From Bradyrhizobium erythrophlei (GTDB lineage: Bacteria; Pseudomonadota; Alphaproteobacteria; Rhizobiales; Xanthobacteraceae), in assembly GCF_900129505.1 (NCBI RefSeq), contig NZ_LT670818.1, positions 5,303,001-5,367,000 of the forward strand: 64,000 bases of DNA, in the 5' to 3' direction. The notes below the pieces were generated by a model that saw only the letters and a list, made by a program, of their open reading frames with translations, was not told where the DNA came from and did not search any database. A program made the position numbers and the translations under genes. Position 1 is the first letter of the stretch. Each line of letters starts with the position of its first letter. This document shows positions 10,867 to 18,696 of the stretch, piece after piece.

Positions 10867-12501
10867 TCAGGTCCCGGGCCTGGAAACCTCGGTTTCCTTG
10901 GAGGTGATGAACTCCAGCAAAACCGGGATGCCTTCCCTGGTCTTCTGGATGCCGCGCTTAATCGCGGGGATGATGTCTTCCGGCTTCATCACCCGCTCGC
11001 CATAGCCGCCGAACGCCCGCGCCATCGCGGCATAGTCGCCCGAAATGTCGGTCGAGCGATATTTCTCGGTCGAAATCGGCATCACCTTCAATTCGATCGC
11101 CATGCTGAAATTGTTGAGCAGGATCGACATGATCGGGATCCGTTCGCGCACCGCCGTCTCGAAATCCATGCCCGTAAAACCGATCGCGGCATCGCCCCAG
11201 ACGTTGATGCAGAGTTTGTCCGGTTTGGCGAGCTTTGCGCCCATGGCGAGTCCGAGCCCGTAACCGAGCTGGGTGGTCTTGCCCCAGCCGATATAGGACA
11301 GCGGCTCGACCGACTTCCAGAACGGCGACAGCTGGTCGCGCGGGCTGCCGGCATCATGGGTGATGATGGTGTTCTTGATGTCGACGGTGTGCTGCAAATC
11401 CCAGAGCACGCGATAGGGATTAAGAGGCGCGTCGTTGTGGGTCAGCTTCGGCATCCATTTTGCGAGCCACTCCTCGTGCGAAGCCGCGATCTCGGCGGCG
11501 ACGGCGGACGAGTCACGGTCCGATGTCACGCTCTTGCCGATCTCTTCCAGCAGCGCGTCGAGCACCAGCCCGGCATCGCCGACCAGCCCGATCCTGGCCT
11601 CGACATCCTTGTTGAGATGCGCGGGGTCCAAAGTCGAATGGATGATGGTCTTGCCCCTCGGCATGGCGATCCCGAACGAGGTTTCCGTGAACGAGCAGCC
11701 GATGCCGAAAATCACGTCGGCTTCGCCCAGAAATTTCGGCACCGCGCGCGGCATTGCCAGGCCGCCCGAGCCGAGCGAAAGCGGGTGCGTCTCGGGGAAG
11801 GACGATTTGCCGCCCAGACTTAACGTGACCGGGATGGCCAGCCGTTCGGCGAGCCGCTTCAGCTGCGGCCACGCCCTGGCGTAGTGCACGCCCTGGCCGG
11901 CATAGATCACCGGCCGCCTGGCCGCCATCAACAGTGCGGCGGCTTCCTTCACATGCACGGGATCGGCGCCGTAGCGGGTGCGCAGCACCGGCGTGTAATT
12001 CAGGGGCTCCGGCACGTCCTCGTTCCACATGTCGGCCGGGATTTCGACGATGACAGGTCCGCCGCGGCCGTTTTTCAGTTTCGTGAAAGCGCGGCGGAAA
12101 ATGTTGCAGACTTCGGAGGCGAGGTTGATCGGTTCGGAAGACTTGGAAAAAGCCCTCATCGCCTGGCTGGAATTGAAGTTCGGGTCGATATTGGCCAGCC
12201 GCCGCGCATAGCCCATCGGCAGCACCAGCACGGGCACGGATTCGCCGTAACATTGCGCCACGCCGCCCATGGCATTTTCCGCGCCAGGGCCGTGCTGCAT
12301 GCAGAACGCGCCGATGCTGCGCCCGGACGTGACGCGCGAGATCGCGTCCGCCATGTGCAGGCCGATGCGCTCCTGCCGCACCATGACGGGGCGGATGTCG
12401 GCGTTGGCGGCGTATTCGATGAGATGATTGACCGGATAGCCGCAGAGAATTTCGATTCCCTCGCGCTTCATGATTTCCGCGATTGCTGCGCCGAGTTTCA
12501 T
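10867..12501 (-). CDS. Thiamine diphosphate-dependent enzyme, acetolactate synthase-like
   Basis: A 544-residue three-domain ThDP enzyme of the acetolactate synthase/benzoylformate decarboxylase superfamily. The PYR domain carries the catalytic glutamate in VMVRQERIGLHMAD; the central domain has the Rossmann-like GIGCSFTE stretch; the PP domain has the ThDP/Mg motif beginning GDAAIGFTGMDFETAV and ending with NN (LLNNFSMAI). I chose the ATG at 12501 (MKLGAAIAEIMKREG) because GGGAGG lies 8 bases upstream; a longer frame to 12636 has no such site. No regulatory subunit or amino-acid biosynthesis gene is adjacent, so it is unlikely to be the housekeeping IlvB. The true substrate is unknown (an alpha-keto acid or acyl-CoA is likely). 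Confidence 0.85.
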   Translation of the reverse strand: MKLGAAIAEIMKREGIEILCGYPVNHLIEYAANADIRPVMVRQERIGLHMADAISRVTSGRSIGAFCMQHGPGAENAMGGVAQCYGESVPVLVLPMGYARRLANIDPNFNSSQAMRAFSKSSEPINLASEVCNIFRRAFTKLKNGRGGPVIVEIPADMWNEDVPEPLNYTPVLRTRYGADPVHVKEAAALLMAARRPVIYAGQGVHYARAWPQLKRLAERLAIPVTLSLGGKSSFPETHPLSLGSGGLAMPRAVPKFLGEADVIFGIGCSFTETSFGIAMPRGKTIIHSTLDPAHLNKDVEARIGLVGDAGLVLDALLEEIGKSVTSDRDSSAVAAEIAASHEEWLAKWMPKLTHNDAPLNPYRVLWDLQHTVDIKNTIITHDAGSPRDQLSPFWKSVEPLSYIGWGKTTQLGYGLGLAMGAKLAKPDKLCINVWGDAAIGFTGMDFETAVRERIPIMSILLNNFSMAIELKVMPISTEKYRSTDISGDYAAMARAFGGYGERVMKPEDIIPAIKRGIQKTREGIPVLLEFITSKETEVSRPGT

Positions 12502-13068
12502 GCCGATTCCTCCCGGGATTGGCCGATGTTGGGCTCGGCCTTTAATGGATAGTTGGAACAGGAATCCGTCGATTGGTAAAGTGTGTGCACCGCCCTCCCG
12601 GGAAGCTCTGATATGCATCCAGGGGCGTTGGCGCAATCCCGGCGTTTGACTTAGGGCGTGAACTCAGAAGTCCATGGCGTTGGCGGACGTCGGCTTTGGT
12701 ACGCATTACAGAATGAAGTTGGACGTCGCGCGACATCCGAAAAGCTGCCCAACCGAGAGTCTTTCGTCGCTGCAATGACAGGGATTTGGTTTGACCATCA
12801 TCTGCACGCAGCAATAGCGCGGCTGGTGTGTGACGCCAATTTCGAACTCTAACGGTTGCTGAATGGGCACATCGGCAGCCTCAGCGCCTTGCAAAATGCC
12901 GGACCGCGCGGCTGAGAAATTCAGTCTTCGCTTGAAGCGGGCGGAAATATCTGGCAAATATCCGGGTGCACATATTTATTCGCAATATATATAATCGCGC
13001 GCAGTATATACGTTAACCATTACCAATATATTCCCCCGCGCGCCGATCCAGATAATTGGCACGTTCCG
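12502..13068. other. Intergenic region, no gene seen
   Basis: 567 bases between divergent genes. I see no credible coding frame. The last ~110 bases (12955-13065) are clearly AT-rich, including a run of alternating A/T, and probably hold the promoter of the kinase gene that follows. A TGGCACG stretch just before its ATG resembles half of a sigma-54 site but lacks the -12 element. Confidence 0.5.
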
Positions 13069-14151
13069 ATGATGCGTAGATGGCGGTCCAAGTATTGGTT
13101 TTCGACAGTCGTTTGTCTCTTCGGCATCGCCGTGCTGGTAGCGCTCGCCTACGCCTGCTTGTTGTTAGGGGTCGTTTTCGCAACGGCAGGATTCTTACTT
13201 TTGGTCGTCGTTGTCGTGCTGTCCACCGAGGGAAACTACGCCTGTTCGGTCATACTCTCGCTCGCCGCCGTAGGATGTTTGGTTTACTTCTTCAGTCCGC
13301 CGCTGTTCGACTTTCGTGTGGAGAAGCAGGAGGATTTGGTAGCGTTGCTTGCTTTTCTCACAACCTCGATGATCATCACGGGTCTTTCGGCCAAGATCCG
13401 CAGGATATCGGAGGAAGAACTCCAGCAAACCCGTGGCGAACTTGCGCGATTCGCCCGCGTGGCGATTCTTGGTGAACTAACCGCTTCCGTCGCGCATGAG
13501 CTTAACCAGCCATTGGCGGGGTTGGCGAGCAGTGGGGATGCCTGCCGGCGCTGGCTTGCAAGCCAACCGCCCAATATCGAACGTGCAAATCAATCTCTCA
13601 ATCGGATCATCAGGGATGCTGACCGGGCAAGCAAGGTCGTCGAGCGCGTCCGCGGTCTTGCTAAAAACACTCCACCCCAGAAGGCCGCGGTGAGCGTCAA
13701 AGAGGCTTTGCGCGAAGTCATTGTGCTGACGCGCGGCGAGGTTGAGCAGAATCATATCAGGCTCGAAACACAATTTGCCGATGGCTTGCCGCTCATCTGG
13801 GCGGACCGGATCCAGTTGCAGCAGGTTTGCCTGAATTTAATCGTCAACGCCATCGAGTCCATCAAGACCCTACGCAGTGGCCCACGAAACCTGTTGGTGC
13901 GAGCGGAGCAAGGTGCGTCGGATGGGGTGCTCGTGACCGTCAGCGACACAGGCGCAGGGTTCGATTCTACGAGCACGGAAGACATCTTCAACGCCTTCTA
14001 CACCACCAAGCCGGAAGGCATGGGCATGGGACTCGCCATCAGCCGCTCCATCATCGAAGCCCACGGTGGGCGGCTGTGGGCTTCGGGCAATGTTCCCCGA
14101 GGCGCGAATTTTCAGTTCATGTTGCCGCACTATCGTGAAGGGGTGGCGTGA
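13069..14151 (+). CDS. Sensor histidine kinase, FixL-like transmitter with membrane N-terminus
   Basis: A 360-residue membrane kinase. Residues ~12-105 form four hydrophobic segments resembling the KdpD-type DUF4118 region, without a large periplasmic sensor. A short coiled coil (EEELQQTRGELARFARVA) leads to the phospho-acceptor H143 in AHELNQPLAG, typical of the FixL/DctB-like class. The ATPase domain has NLIVNAIESI, DTGAGF, FNAFYTTKPEGMGMGLAISR and a HGG end. The next gene encodes a FixJ-like receiver and starts one base after its stop, so the two are a translationally linked pair. The signal is unknown. By position it may control the acyltransferase-fused regulator two genes downstream or the exosortase/EPS genes. 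Confidence 0.9.
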   Translation: MMRRWRSKYWFSTVVCLFGIAVLVALAYACLLLGVVFATAGFLLLVVVVVLSTEGNYACSVILSLAAVGCLVYFFSPPLFDFRVEKQEDLVALLAFLTTSMIITGLSAKIRRISEEELQQTRGELARFARVAILGELTASVAHELNQPLAGLASSGDACRRWLASQPPNIERANQSLNRIIRDADRASKVVERVRGLAKNTPPQKAAVSVKEALREVIVLTRGEVEQNHIRLETQFADGLPLIWADRIQLQQVCLNLIVNAIESIKTLRSGPRNLLVRAEQGASDGVLVTVSDTGAGFDSTSTEDIFNAFYTTKPEGMGMGLAISRSIIEAHGGRLWASGNVPRGANFQFMLPHYREGVA

Positions 14152-14152
14152 C

Positions 14153-14758
14153 TTGAGCATTGAACAGCCCCTCGTATTCGTCGTCGATGATGACACGTCC
14201 GCGCGTGAAGGCGTCGTAGATCTTCTTCAATCGGTAGGTTTGCCCGTGATATCGTTCGGATCCGCGCAGGAGTTTCTCCAAGGCCCGCGTCCCGATGCAC
14301 CCGGATGCATCGTGCTCGACGTCAGATTGCCCGGCACCAGCGGACTCCAGTTTCAGAAAGTGCTGATCGAGGCCGACGTCCATCTACCCGTGATATTCAT
14401 TACCGGTCATGGCGACATTCCCATGTCGGTCATGGCGATGAAGTCGGGAGCAATCGAGTTCCTCACAAAGCCGCTTCGCGAGCAACCACTGCTCGACGCC
14501 GTCAATGCCGGCATCGAGGGAGACCGCTTGCGGCGCCAGACATCGGAACATGTTTCGGAACTGCGGCGACGCTTCGAGCTATTGACGCCGCGCGAACGTG
14601 AGGTTTTCGCACGTGTAGTCACCGGCCGTCCGAACAAGCACATCGCGGCCTGTCTAGTTCCTTCGGTTGGGGACCCTTTGCATAGGCGCAGTGGCCTTCG
14701 GCGGCCCGCGACATTAGCTTCTACTTTCGGTTGGAGGCACAAATGCCGAGTCCTGTAG
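14153..14758 (+). CDS. FixJ-like response regulator lacking an intact LuxR helix-turn-helix
   Basis: 201 residues from a TTG at 14153 (MSIEQPLVFVVDDD), which has AGGGG 9 bases upstream. The receiver domain is complete: D56 in LDVRLPG, T in FITGHGD, K106 in FLTKPL. A linker helix then leads to the start of a LuxR-type output domain, LTPREREVFARVVTGRPNKHIAA. After residue 166 all similarity stops and an unrelated 35-residue tail ends at 14758. The expected recognition helix (EKTVKVHR type) is absent in every frame I read. It overlaps the next gene by 16 bases. It is probably a receiver-only protein now, unable to bind DNA. Confidence 0.8.
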   Translation: MSIEQPLVFVVDDDTSAREGVVDLLQSVGLPVISFGSAQEFLQGPRPDAPGCIVLDVRLPGTSGLQFQKVLIEADVHLPVIFITGHGDIPMSVMAMKSGAIEFLTKPLREQPLLDAVNAGIEGDRLRRQTSEHVSELRRRFELLTPREREVFARVVTGRPNKHIAACLVPSVGDPLHRRSGLRRPATLASTFGWRHKCRVL

Positions 14759-16419
14759 TCTCGATCATCGATGATGATTCGTCTGTACGAGAAGGTACGA
14801 TGGATCTTTTGAACTCGGCGGGTTTCGTAGCCGAGGCTTTCAAAGATGCCGATGAATTCCTCAAATTCGGTCGGGTCGACGACGCTTTCTGTGTGGTCGC
14901 GGACGTGCGGATGCCCGGCATGTCTGGGCTCGAGCTTCATGATCACCTGCTCAGGGTAGGAAAAAGCATCCCCACCATCGTGATCACGGCCTTTCCCCGG
15001 GATAGCGACCGGACTCGCGCGCTCGAGTCCGGCGTATCCGGCTACCTTTCAAAGCCTTTTAGTGACAAGGATTTGCTTTCGTGCGTCCGTCTGGCTCTTT
15101 CGTCCCGGCGCGATAGTCGCGACGCGCCCCAGACCCTTGCGCCGTCTACGAATGCCACTCTTCACCCCTCGGGAGTTGGACGCGGGTATCTGGAGCCCTC
15201 AAACCCGATTGATGCGGCGCGGACGCCTTACGAAGCGCCACTGCGCATTGAGGAACTGAAGGGCCCCGGCGCACTCGATAAAATCACCCCCGAATGGGAG
15301 TCGCTGGACGCACAGGTATCGCCGCGCACTCCCTTTACGTCGCCACTCTGGGCCAAGCTTTGGTGGCAGCACTTGCGGCAGGTGCGATCGATGGTCCGCC
15401 AAGAGTTCTTTGCCCAAATCGTGCGCGACCAGGCCGGCCGGCTCGTGGCGATCGTTCCAATGGTGATTACCCACAGACCTGGTTACGGTCCATTGCGGAT
15501 GCGTCTGGTGCAACTCTTCGGCGGGGGCGACGGAAGTATAACCGAGCATCGTTGCATAGTTTGCCGGGAGCATGACGAACAGGAAGTTATCCAGGCGCTT
15601 ACCAGCTATCTGTATGATCGAAAAGACAAGTGGGACGTGTTCGTTTGGACCGGTCTCCGCCAAAGCAAGATTGCTGCCGATCGCCCCGGAAACCTGCTGC
15701 ATGTCTTCAAGGATATGCCCTACTATCTCGTACCCTTACCAGATAGCTGGGAGAAATTTCGTTCAGGCCTGTCAACCAATATGAAGGAAGCGATACGCAA
15801 GTGCTACAAGAACCTTGCAAGGGATGGCCATGCTTTCACTTTTCGTGCAGTGGAGCGCCCCGAGGATATGCTGGCCTCGCTCGATCGTCTCCTTGCGTTG
15901 CATTCGGAGCGAGCTCAGTTCAAGTATGCGACCAGGCATCGAGACCTTTTCGCGAAAGCGTCGCATCGCGCATTTATTGTTGAGTTAGCCCAGCTCATGG
16001 CAGGGCGTGACCAGGTGCGGATATTTGAACTCGAGGTCGACGGCAACGTCGTCGCATCTCGAATGGCATTCCTGCTCGGCGACGAACTGTATCTCTATTA
16101 TTCAGGCTATGACTTGGCGTGGCGCAAGCACAGCATCATGACCACGCTCATGTGCGAATGTTTCAAATGGGCCATCGAACGCGGTGTGAAGGTCGTCAAC
16201 CTGTCGAAAGGCAAGGACCCATCCAAGTTGCGGTGGCGAGGCCGCGAAGTCATGTTTCACGACGCCCTCTTGATGTCGCCAACGCGGCGCGGGCGCCTGA
16301 TCTCTCGTGCCTATAATTTGCTTAGCCGCCGACCTGACCTCTTCGTGAGGGTGACAGAGCTTCTGACAGTGGTTGGAGCCTTGGTGGATCTGTGGCGGCT
16401 GGAGGCTATCGCCATCTGA
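14743..16419 (+). CDS. Response regulator fused to a CelD/FemAB-like GNAT acyltransferase
   Basis: 558 residues. Residues 1-120 are a FixJ-type receiver (IIDDDSS, phospho-acceptor D54 in ADVRMPGMSG, K104 in YLSKPF). A linker of about 50 residues leads to an acyltransferase domain (about 170-540) of the GNAT_6/CelD-BcsL type also called BioF2-like: an N-terminal half with WESLDAQ and FTSPLWAKLWW, then VPLPDSWEKFRSGLSTNMK, and the ending half with VDGNVVASRMAF, YLYYSGYD and a KGKDPSKLRWRG tail. Related acyltransferases are found in exosortase/EPS loci (FemAB-like). I chose the ATG at 14743, 5 bases after GGAGG. The enzyme may acylate a sugar or amine when the receiver is phosphorylated. The substrate is unknown. 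The next gene is a thioesterase on the same strand. Confidence 0.85.
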   Translation: MPSPVVSIIDDDSSVREGTMDLLNSAGFVAEAFKDADEFLKFGRVDDAFCVVADVRMPGMSGLELHDHLLRVGKSIPTIVITAFPRDSDRTRALESGVSGYLSKPFSDKDLLSCVRLALSSRRDSRDAPQTLAPSTNATLHPSGVGRGYLEPSNPIDAARTPYEAPLRIEELKGPGALDKITPEWESLDAQVSPRTPFTSPLWAKLWWQHLRQVRSMVRQEFFAQIVRDQAGRLVAIVPMVITHRPGYGPLRMRLVQLFGGGDGSITEHRCIVCREHDEQEVIQALTSYLYDRKDKWDVFVWTGLRQSKIAADRPGNLLHVFKDMPYYLVPLPDSWEKFRSGLSTNMKEAIRKCYKNLARDGHAFTFRAVERPEDMLASLDRLLALHSERAQFKYATRHRDLFAKASHRAFIVELAQLMAGRDQVRIFELEVDGNVVASRMAFLLGDELYLYYSGYDLAWRKHSIMTTLMCECFKWAIERGVKVVNLSKGKDPSKLRWRGREVMFHDALLMSPTRRGRLISRAYNLLSRRPDLFVRVTELLTVVGALVDLWRLEAIAI

Positions 16420-16505
16420 TAACCGAAGAGGTCGGTAGCCGTCATGGATCTATGGAACCAAATCAATTTGGTAATCGCCCAGGCAATAGGATTCGGTAGC
16501 CAAAG

Positions 16506-17399
16506 ATGACCCACGATATTTTCGGATCCATCGGAGCCGCTGCTCGCTCGCAGATCGTGCCCTTTCGAAGATCCGGCGCCGGGTCTCCTCTATTCTGTTT
16601 TCCTGGCTCTGGCGGGAATCCCAATATATTTCGGGAGATGGTTGCAGCTTTGCCAGAAGGCCAGCCCGTCTATGCGATCGATATGGAATGGCTCTGCGAA
16701 ACGAACGAGGATTTCTCCATCGAGCAGCTTGCGGCATTTTACCTTGATGCAATTCGCAAGATTCAGAAGAGCGGGCCTTATTATCTTTGCGGATACTCTT
16801 TCGGTGGCCTCGTGGCGTACGAAATGGCAATGCGGTTAATCGATGAAGGCGACAGGGCAAGCTTGGTTGCGCTGCTGGACGCGCCCAATCCTGCTTTGAT
16901 ATCGAATCTTTCGGGAGCCGATTCGATGCAGTATCGCAAGGCTTACCTGATCGATAGACTCAAGAAATATGCCCTCAGCCTGGTGCGGGGCGATATCAAG
17001 GCATTCATGGGCAGGGGGCTCGCCTTCATCGTCTCCCGGGCTGGAAAGTTCTTCATGCCCGCAATCAAGATCGGGTTTCGAATGGCAAAAAGGCCGTTGC
17101 CTGGAAATTTACGTGCCAACGATCCGGGGTTCTTGAGGGCGTGGAACTTGTACATTCCAAAGCGCTATCCGGAGGGTGTAGTTTGTTTTCGGGTGCAAGA
17201 TCGCGGGCCGGAACATGATCGGGATCCATCGATGGGTTGGGACGCATGTGCGATGGGGGGCGTTGAAGTTCACGTTGTGCCGGGAAGTCACGTTGATATG
17301 ATGGCGACACCTTCCGTACGTGTCGTTGCCGACAGACTTGCGGACCATTTGGATTGTGGTCCGAATCGCAATCAGCTGCCGGTTGCGGGTGTGTCCTGA
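16506..17399 (+). CDS. Stand-alone thioesterase, NRPS/PKS type
   Basis: 297 residues of an alpha/beta hydrolase of the type I thioesterase fold used in NRPS and PKS systems. The oxyanion loop is FCFPGSGGN; the nucleophile is S98 in CGYSFGGLVAYE; the catalytic histidine is in PGSHVDMM near residue 273. No signal peptide, and no carrier domain attached. The C-terminal half is clearly paralogous to the thioesterase at 44661-45671 (shared RLKKYALSLVRGD/RLNKNARSLIQGN region, RYPEG/PYPKR and GWDACAMGGVEVHVV/GWHVRAMEGLDVHFV). It follows the receiver-acyltransferase fusion by 86 bases on the same strand and is probably co-transcribed. It may release or edit a carrier-bound acyl chain made by the assembly line 35 kb away. 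Confidence 0.85.
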   Translation: MTHDIFGSIGAAARSQIVPFRRSGAGSPLFCFPGSGGNPNIFREMVAALPEGQPVYAIDMEWLCETNEDFSIEQLAAFYLDAIRKIQKSGPYYLCGYSFGGLVAYEMAMRLIDEGDRASLVALLDAPNPALISNLSGADSMQYRKAYLIDRLKKYALSLVRGDIKAFMGRGLAFIVSRAGKFFMPAIKIGFRMAKRPLPGNLRANDPGFLRAWNLYIPKRYPEGVVCFRVQDRGPEHDRDPSMGWDACAMGGVEVHVVPGSHVDMMATPSVRVVADRLADHLDCGPNRNQLPVAGVS

Positions 17400-17753
17400 C
17401 CCCTTCGCAAGGCGATCGCTGCCCATCGTGATAGTGCGGTGGCTCCGAATTCCGCCTTGTGGTGATCCCGCGGATCGCTTCGAACGAGGGAGACTTGCAC
17501 GAAAATGATCGCGCACGTGGTGGCTACCGCGGAGAGATGTGTTTCCCCAATCCTACATGCCAGAACTCGTACATGGGCAAGCTGAGGCAAACGAACACGA
17601 GGAGCCATGACGCGAATTGAATTCGCGCTGCGCCTGGGCCGATATAAATTGTCTGCCATAAGGTGGGCTTTCGGCCAGGGCGACGGCATTGACACCAGAC
17701 ATTTCCCGATGCGAGCTAAGAAATTTAGCGATGCGGAAACGCTGACCGATAGT
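17400..17753. other. Intergenic region, no convincing gene
   Basis: 354 bases between convergent genes. A 59-codon plus-strand frame at 17607-17786 exists but overlaps the neighbouring gene, has its ribosome-binding site too close to the start, and shows no domain. I see no clear terminator hairpin. Confidence 0.4.
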
Positions 17754-18578
17754 TCAAAACATCCTGAGGACGGTTCGAGTAAATAGCGCCAGAGCATAAA
17801 ATTCCAGCGCTCCATGCTGCTTACGGTACTTCGCTTGCATTTGCCGGTGTCCCAGACGTTCGCCTTGCTTTTGCGCTTCTGTTGGATTGGGTGAATGCAT
17901 GAGTGAGGGGCTACCGACACGGTAGCGGATCGCCGTGCGGTCTAGAAAAAGCGCACCGCATTCCCGCATGGCGCGAACGTGAAAATCGGCATCCTCCATT
18001 AAGCGGATTGACGGGTCAAAGCCGTTTAGCCGTGCCGCGCATTCGCGTCGGATGACGGATGAACTGCAAACGAGCAGGGTCTTGTCGAATAGCATTCGCC
18101 CGGTAAACGCGATACGGGGCCCAAATCGACCACTCAAGGCAGCTTTCCTCGCCGCATCGGCGAAGTACTGCCTTTCGTAATCGAGCTGTGACGCCGGTCC
18201 CACGCCGAAGGGGGCGATTCCTCCAAAAACGAGGCCGATGGCAGGATTCGCTGCAAACGCCGCCTTGACGGCTGCGTAATGTCCTTCGGTGACTACGTCG
18301 TCGTCATCCAGGAAGTGTACGAACGTGCCCTTTGCCATGGGCCATCCGATATTCCGAACCACGCTGGGAAATCCCCCGGTCGGCTTGGGATTTTTTAAAT
18401 AGGTTACCCTGGGGTCCCTAAGCCCCTTTGCCACCGCTTCCGCGGATCCCTCAGGGCTGTCATCGATCACAAAGACCTCGATGGTCGCGCCTTGCTGTTG
18501 AAGCACGCTGGATATTGCTTCGATGAGCTCGCTCGGACGGCGAAAGGTCGGAATGATGACAGAAAAATCGATGGACAC
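17754..18578 (-). CDS. Glycosyltransferase family 2
   Basis: 274 residues of a GT-A fold, inverting glycosyltransferase. It opens with FSVIIPTFRRPSELIEAISS, then has VIDDSPEGS, and the metal-binding acidic cluster FLDDDDVVTEGHY near residue 94. A second conserved element, MEDADFHVRA, fits the catalytic-base region of family 2. There is no transmembrane segment. The start has GAGGGG 12 bases upstream. It lies 118 bases downstream of a membrane glycosyltransferase-like gene on the same strand, with a perfect 18-base palindrome between them. It probably adds one sugar of the exopolysaccharide; donor and acceptor cannot be told. Confidence 0.88.
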   Translation of the reverse strand: MSIDFSVIIPTFRRPSELIEAISSVLQQQGATIEVFVIDDSPEGSAEAVAKGLRDPRVTYLKNPKPTGGFPSVVRNIGWPMAKGTFVHFLDDDDVVTEGHYAAVKAAFAANPAIGLVFGGIAPFGVGPASQLDYERQYFADAARKAALSGRFGPRIAFTGRMLFDKTLLVCSSSVIRRECAARLNGFDPSIRLMEDADFHVRAMRECGALFLDRTAIRYRVGSPSLMHSPNPTEAQKQGERLGHRQMQAKYRKQHGALEFYALALFTRTVLRMF

Positions 18579-18665
18579 GTACCGACCCCTCGTATGATGC
18601 GCTATGGAATCCTACGGAAGCGCGAGATCTCAAACAAGCACCTTACCGAAGACAGCCCGCGAAGG

Positions 18666-18683
18666 TCACATCAGCTGATGTGA
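18666..18683. promoter_or_regulatory. Perfect 18-bp palindrome (possible operator or terminator stem)
   Basis: The sequence TCACATCAGCTGATGTGA is a perfect palindrome. It lies 13 bases beyond the stop of the gene ending at 18697 and 87 bases upstream of the glycosyltransferase start at 18578 (both minus strand). No T-run follows, so an operator is at least as likely as a terminator. It is not a CRP/FNR consensus, because the half sites are in the opposite order. Confidence 0.35.
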
Positions 18684-18696
18684 ACCTCGGACGCGG

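Noticed and set aside
11513..12253. 246-codon frame on the same strand as the ThDP enzyme
   Set aside because: Out-of-frame shadow; the ThDP motifs lie in the other frame.
13054..13072. TGGCACG-type half of a sigma-54 promoter before the FixL-like gene
   Set aside because: The -12 TTGC part is missing and it overlaps the start codon.
17607..17786. 59-codon plus-strand frame in the gap after the thioesterase
   Set aside because: Overlaps the glycosyltransferase end; ribosome-binding site only 2 bases from ATG; no similarity.
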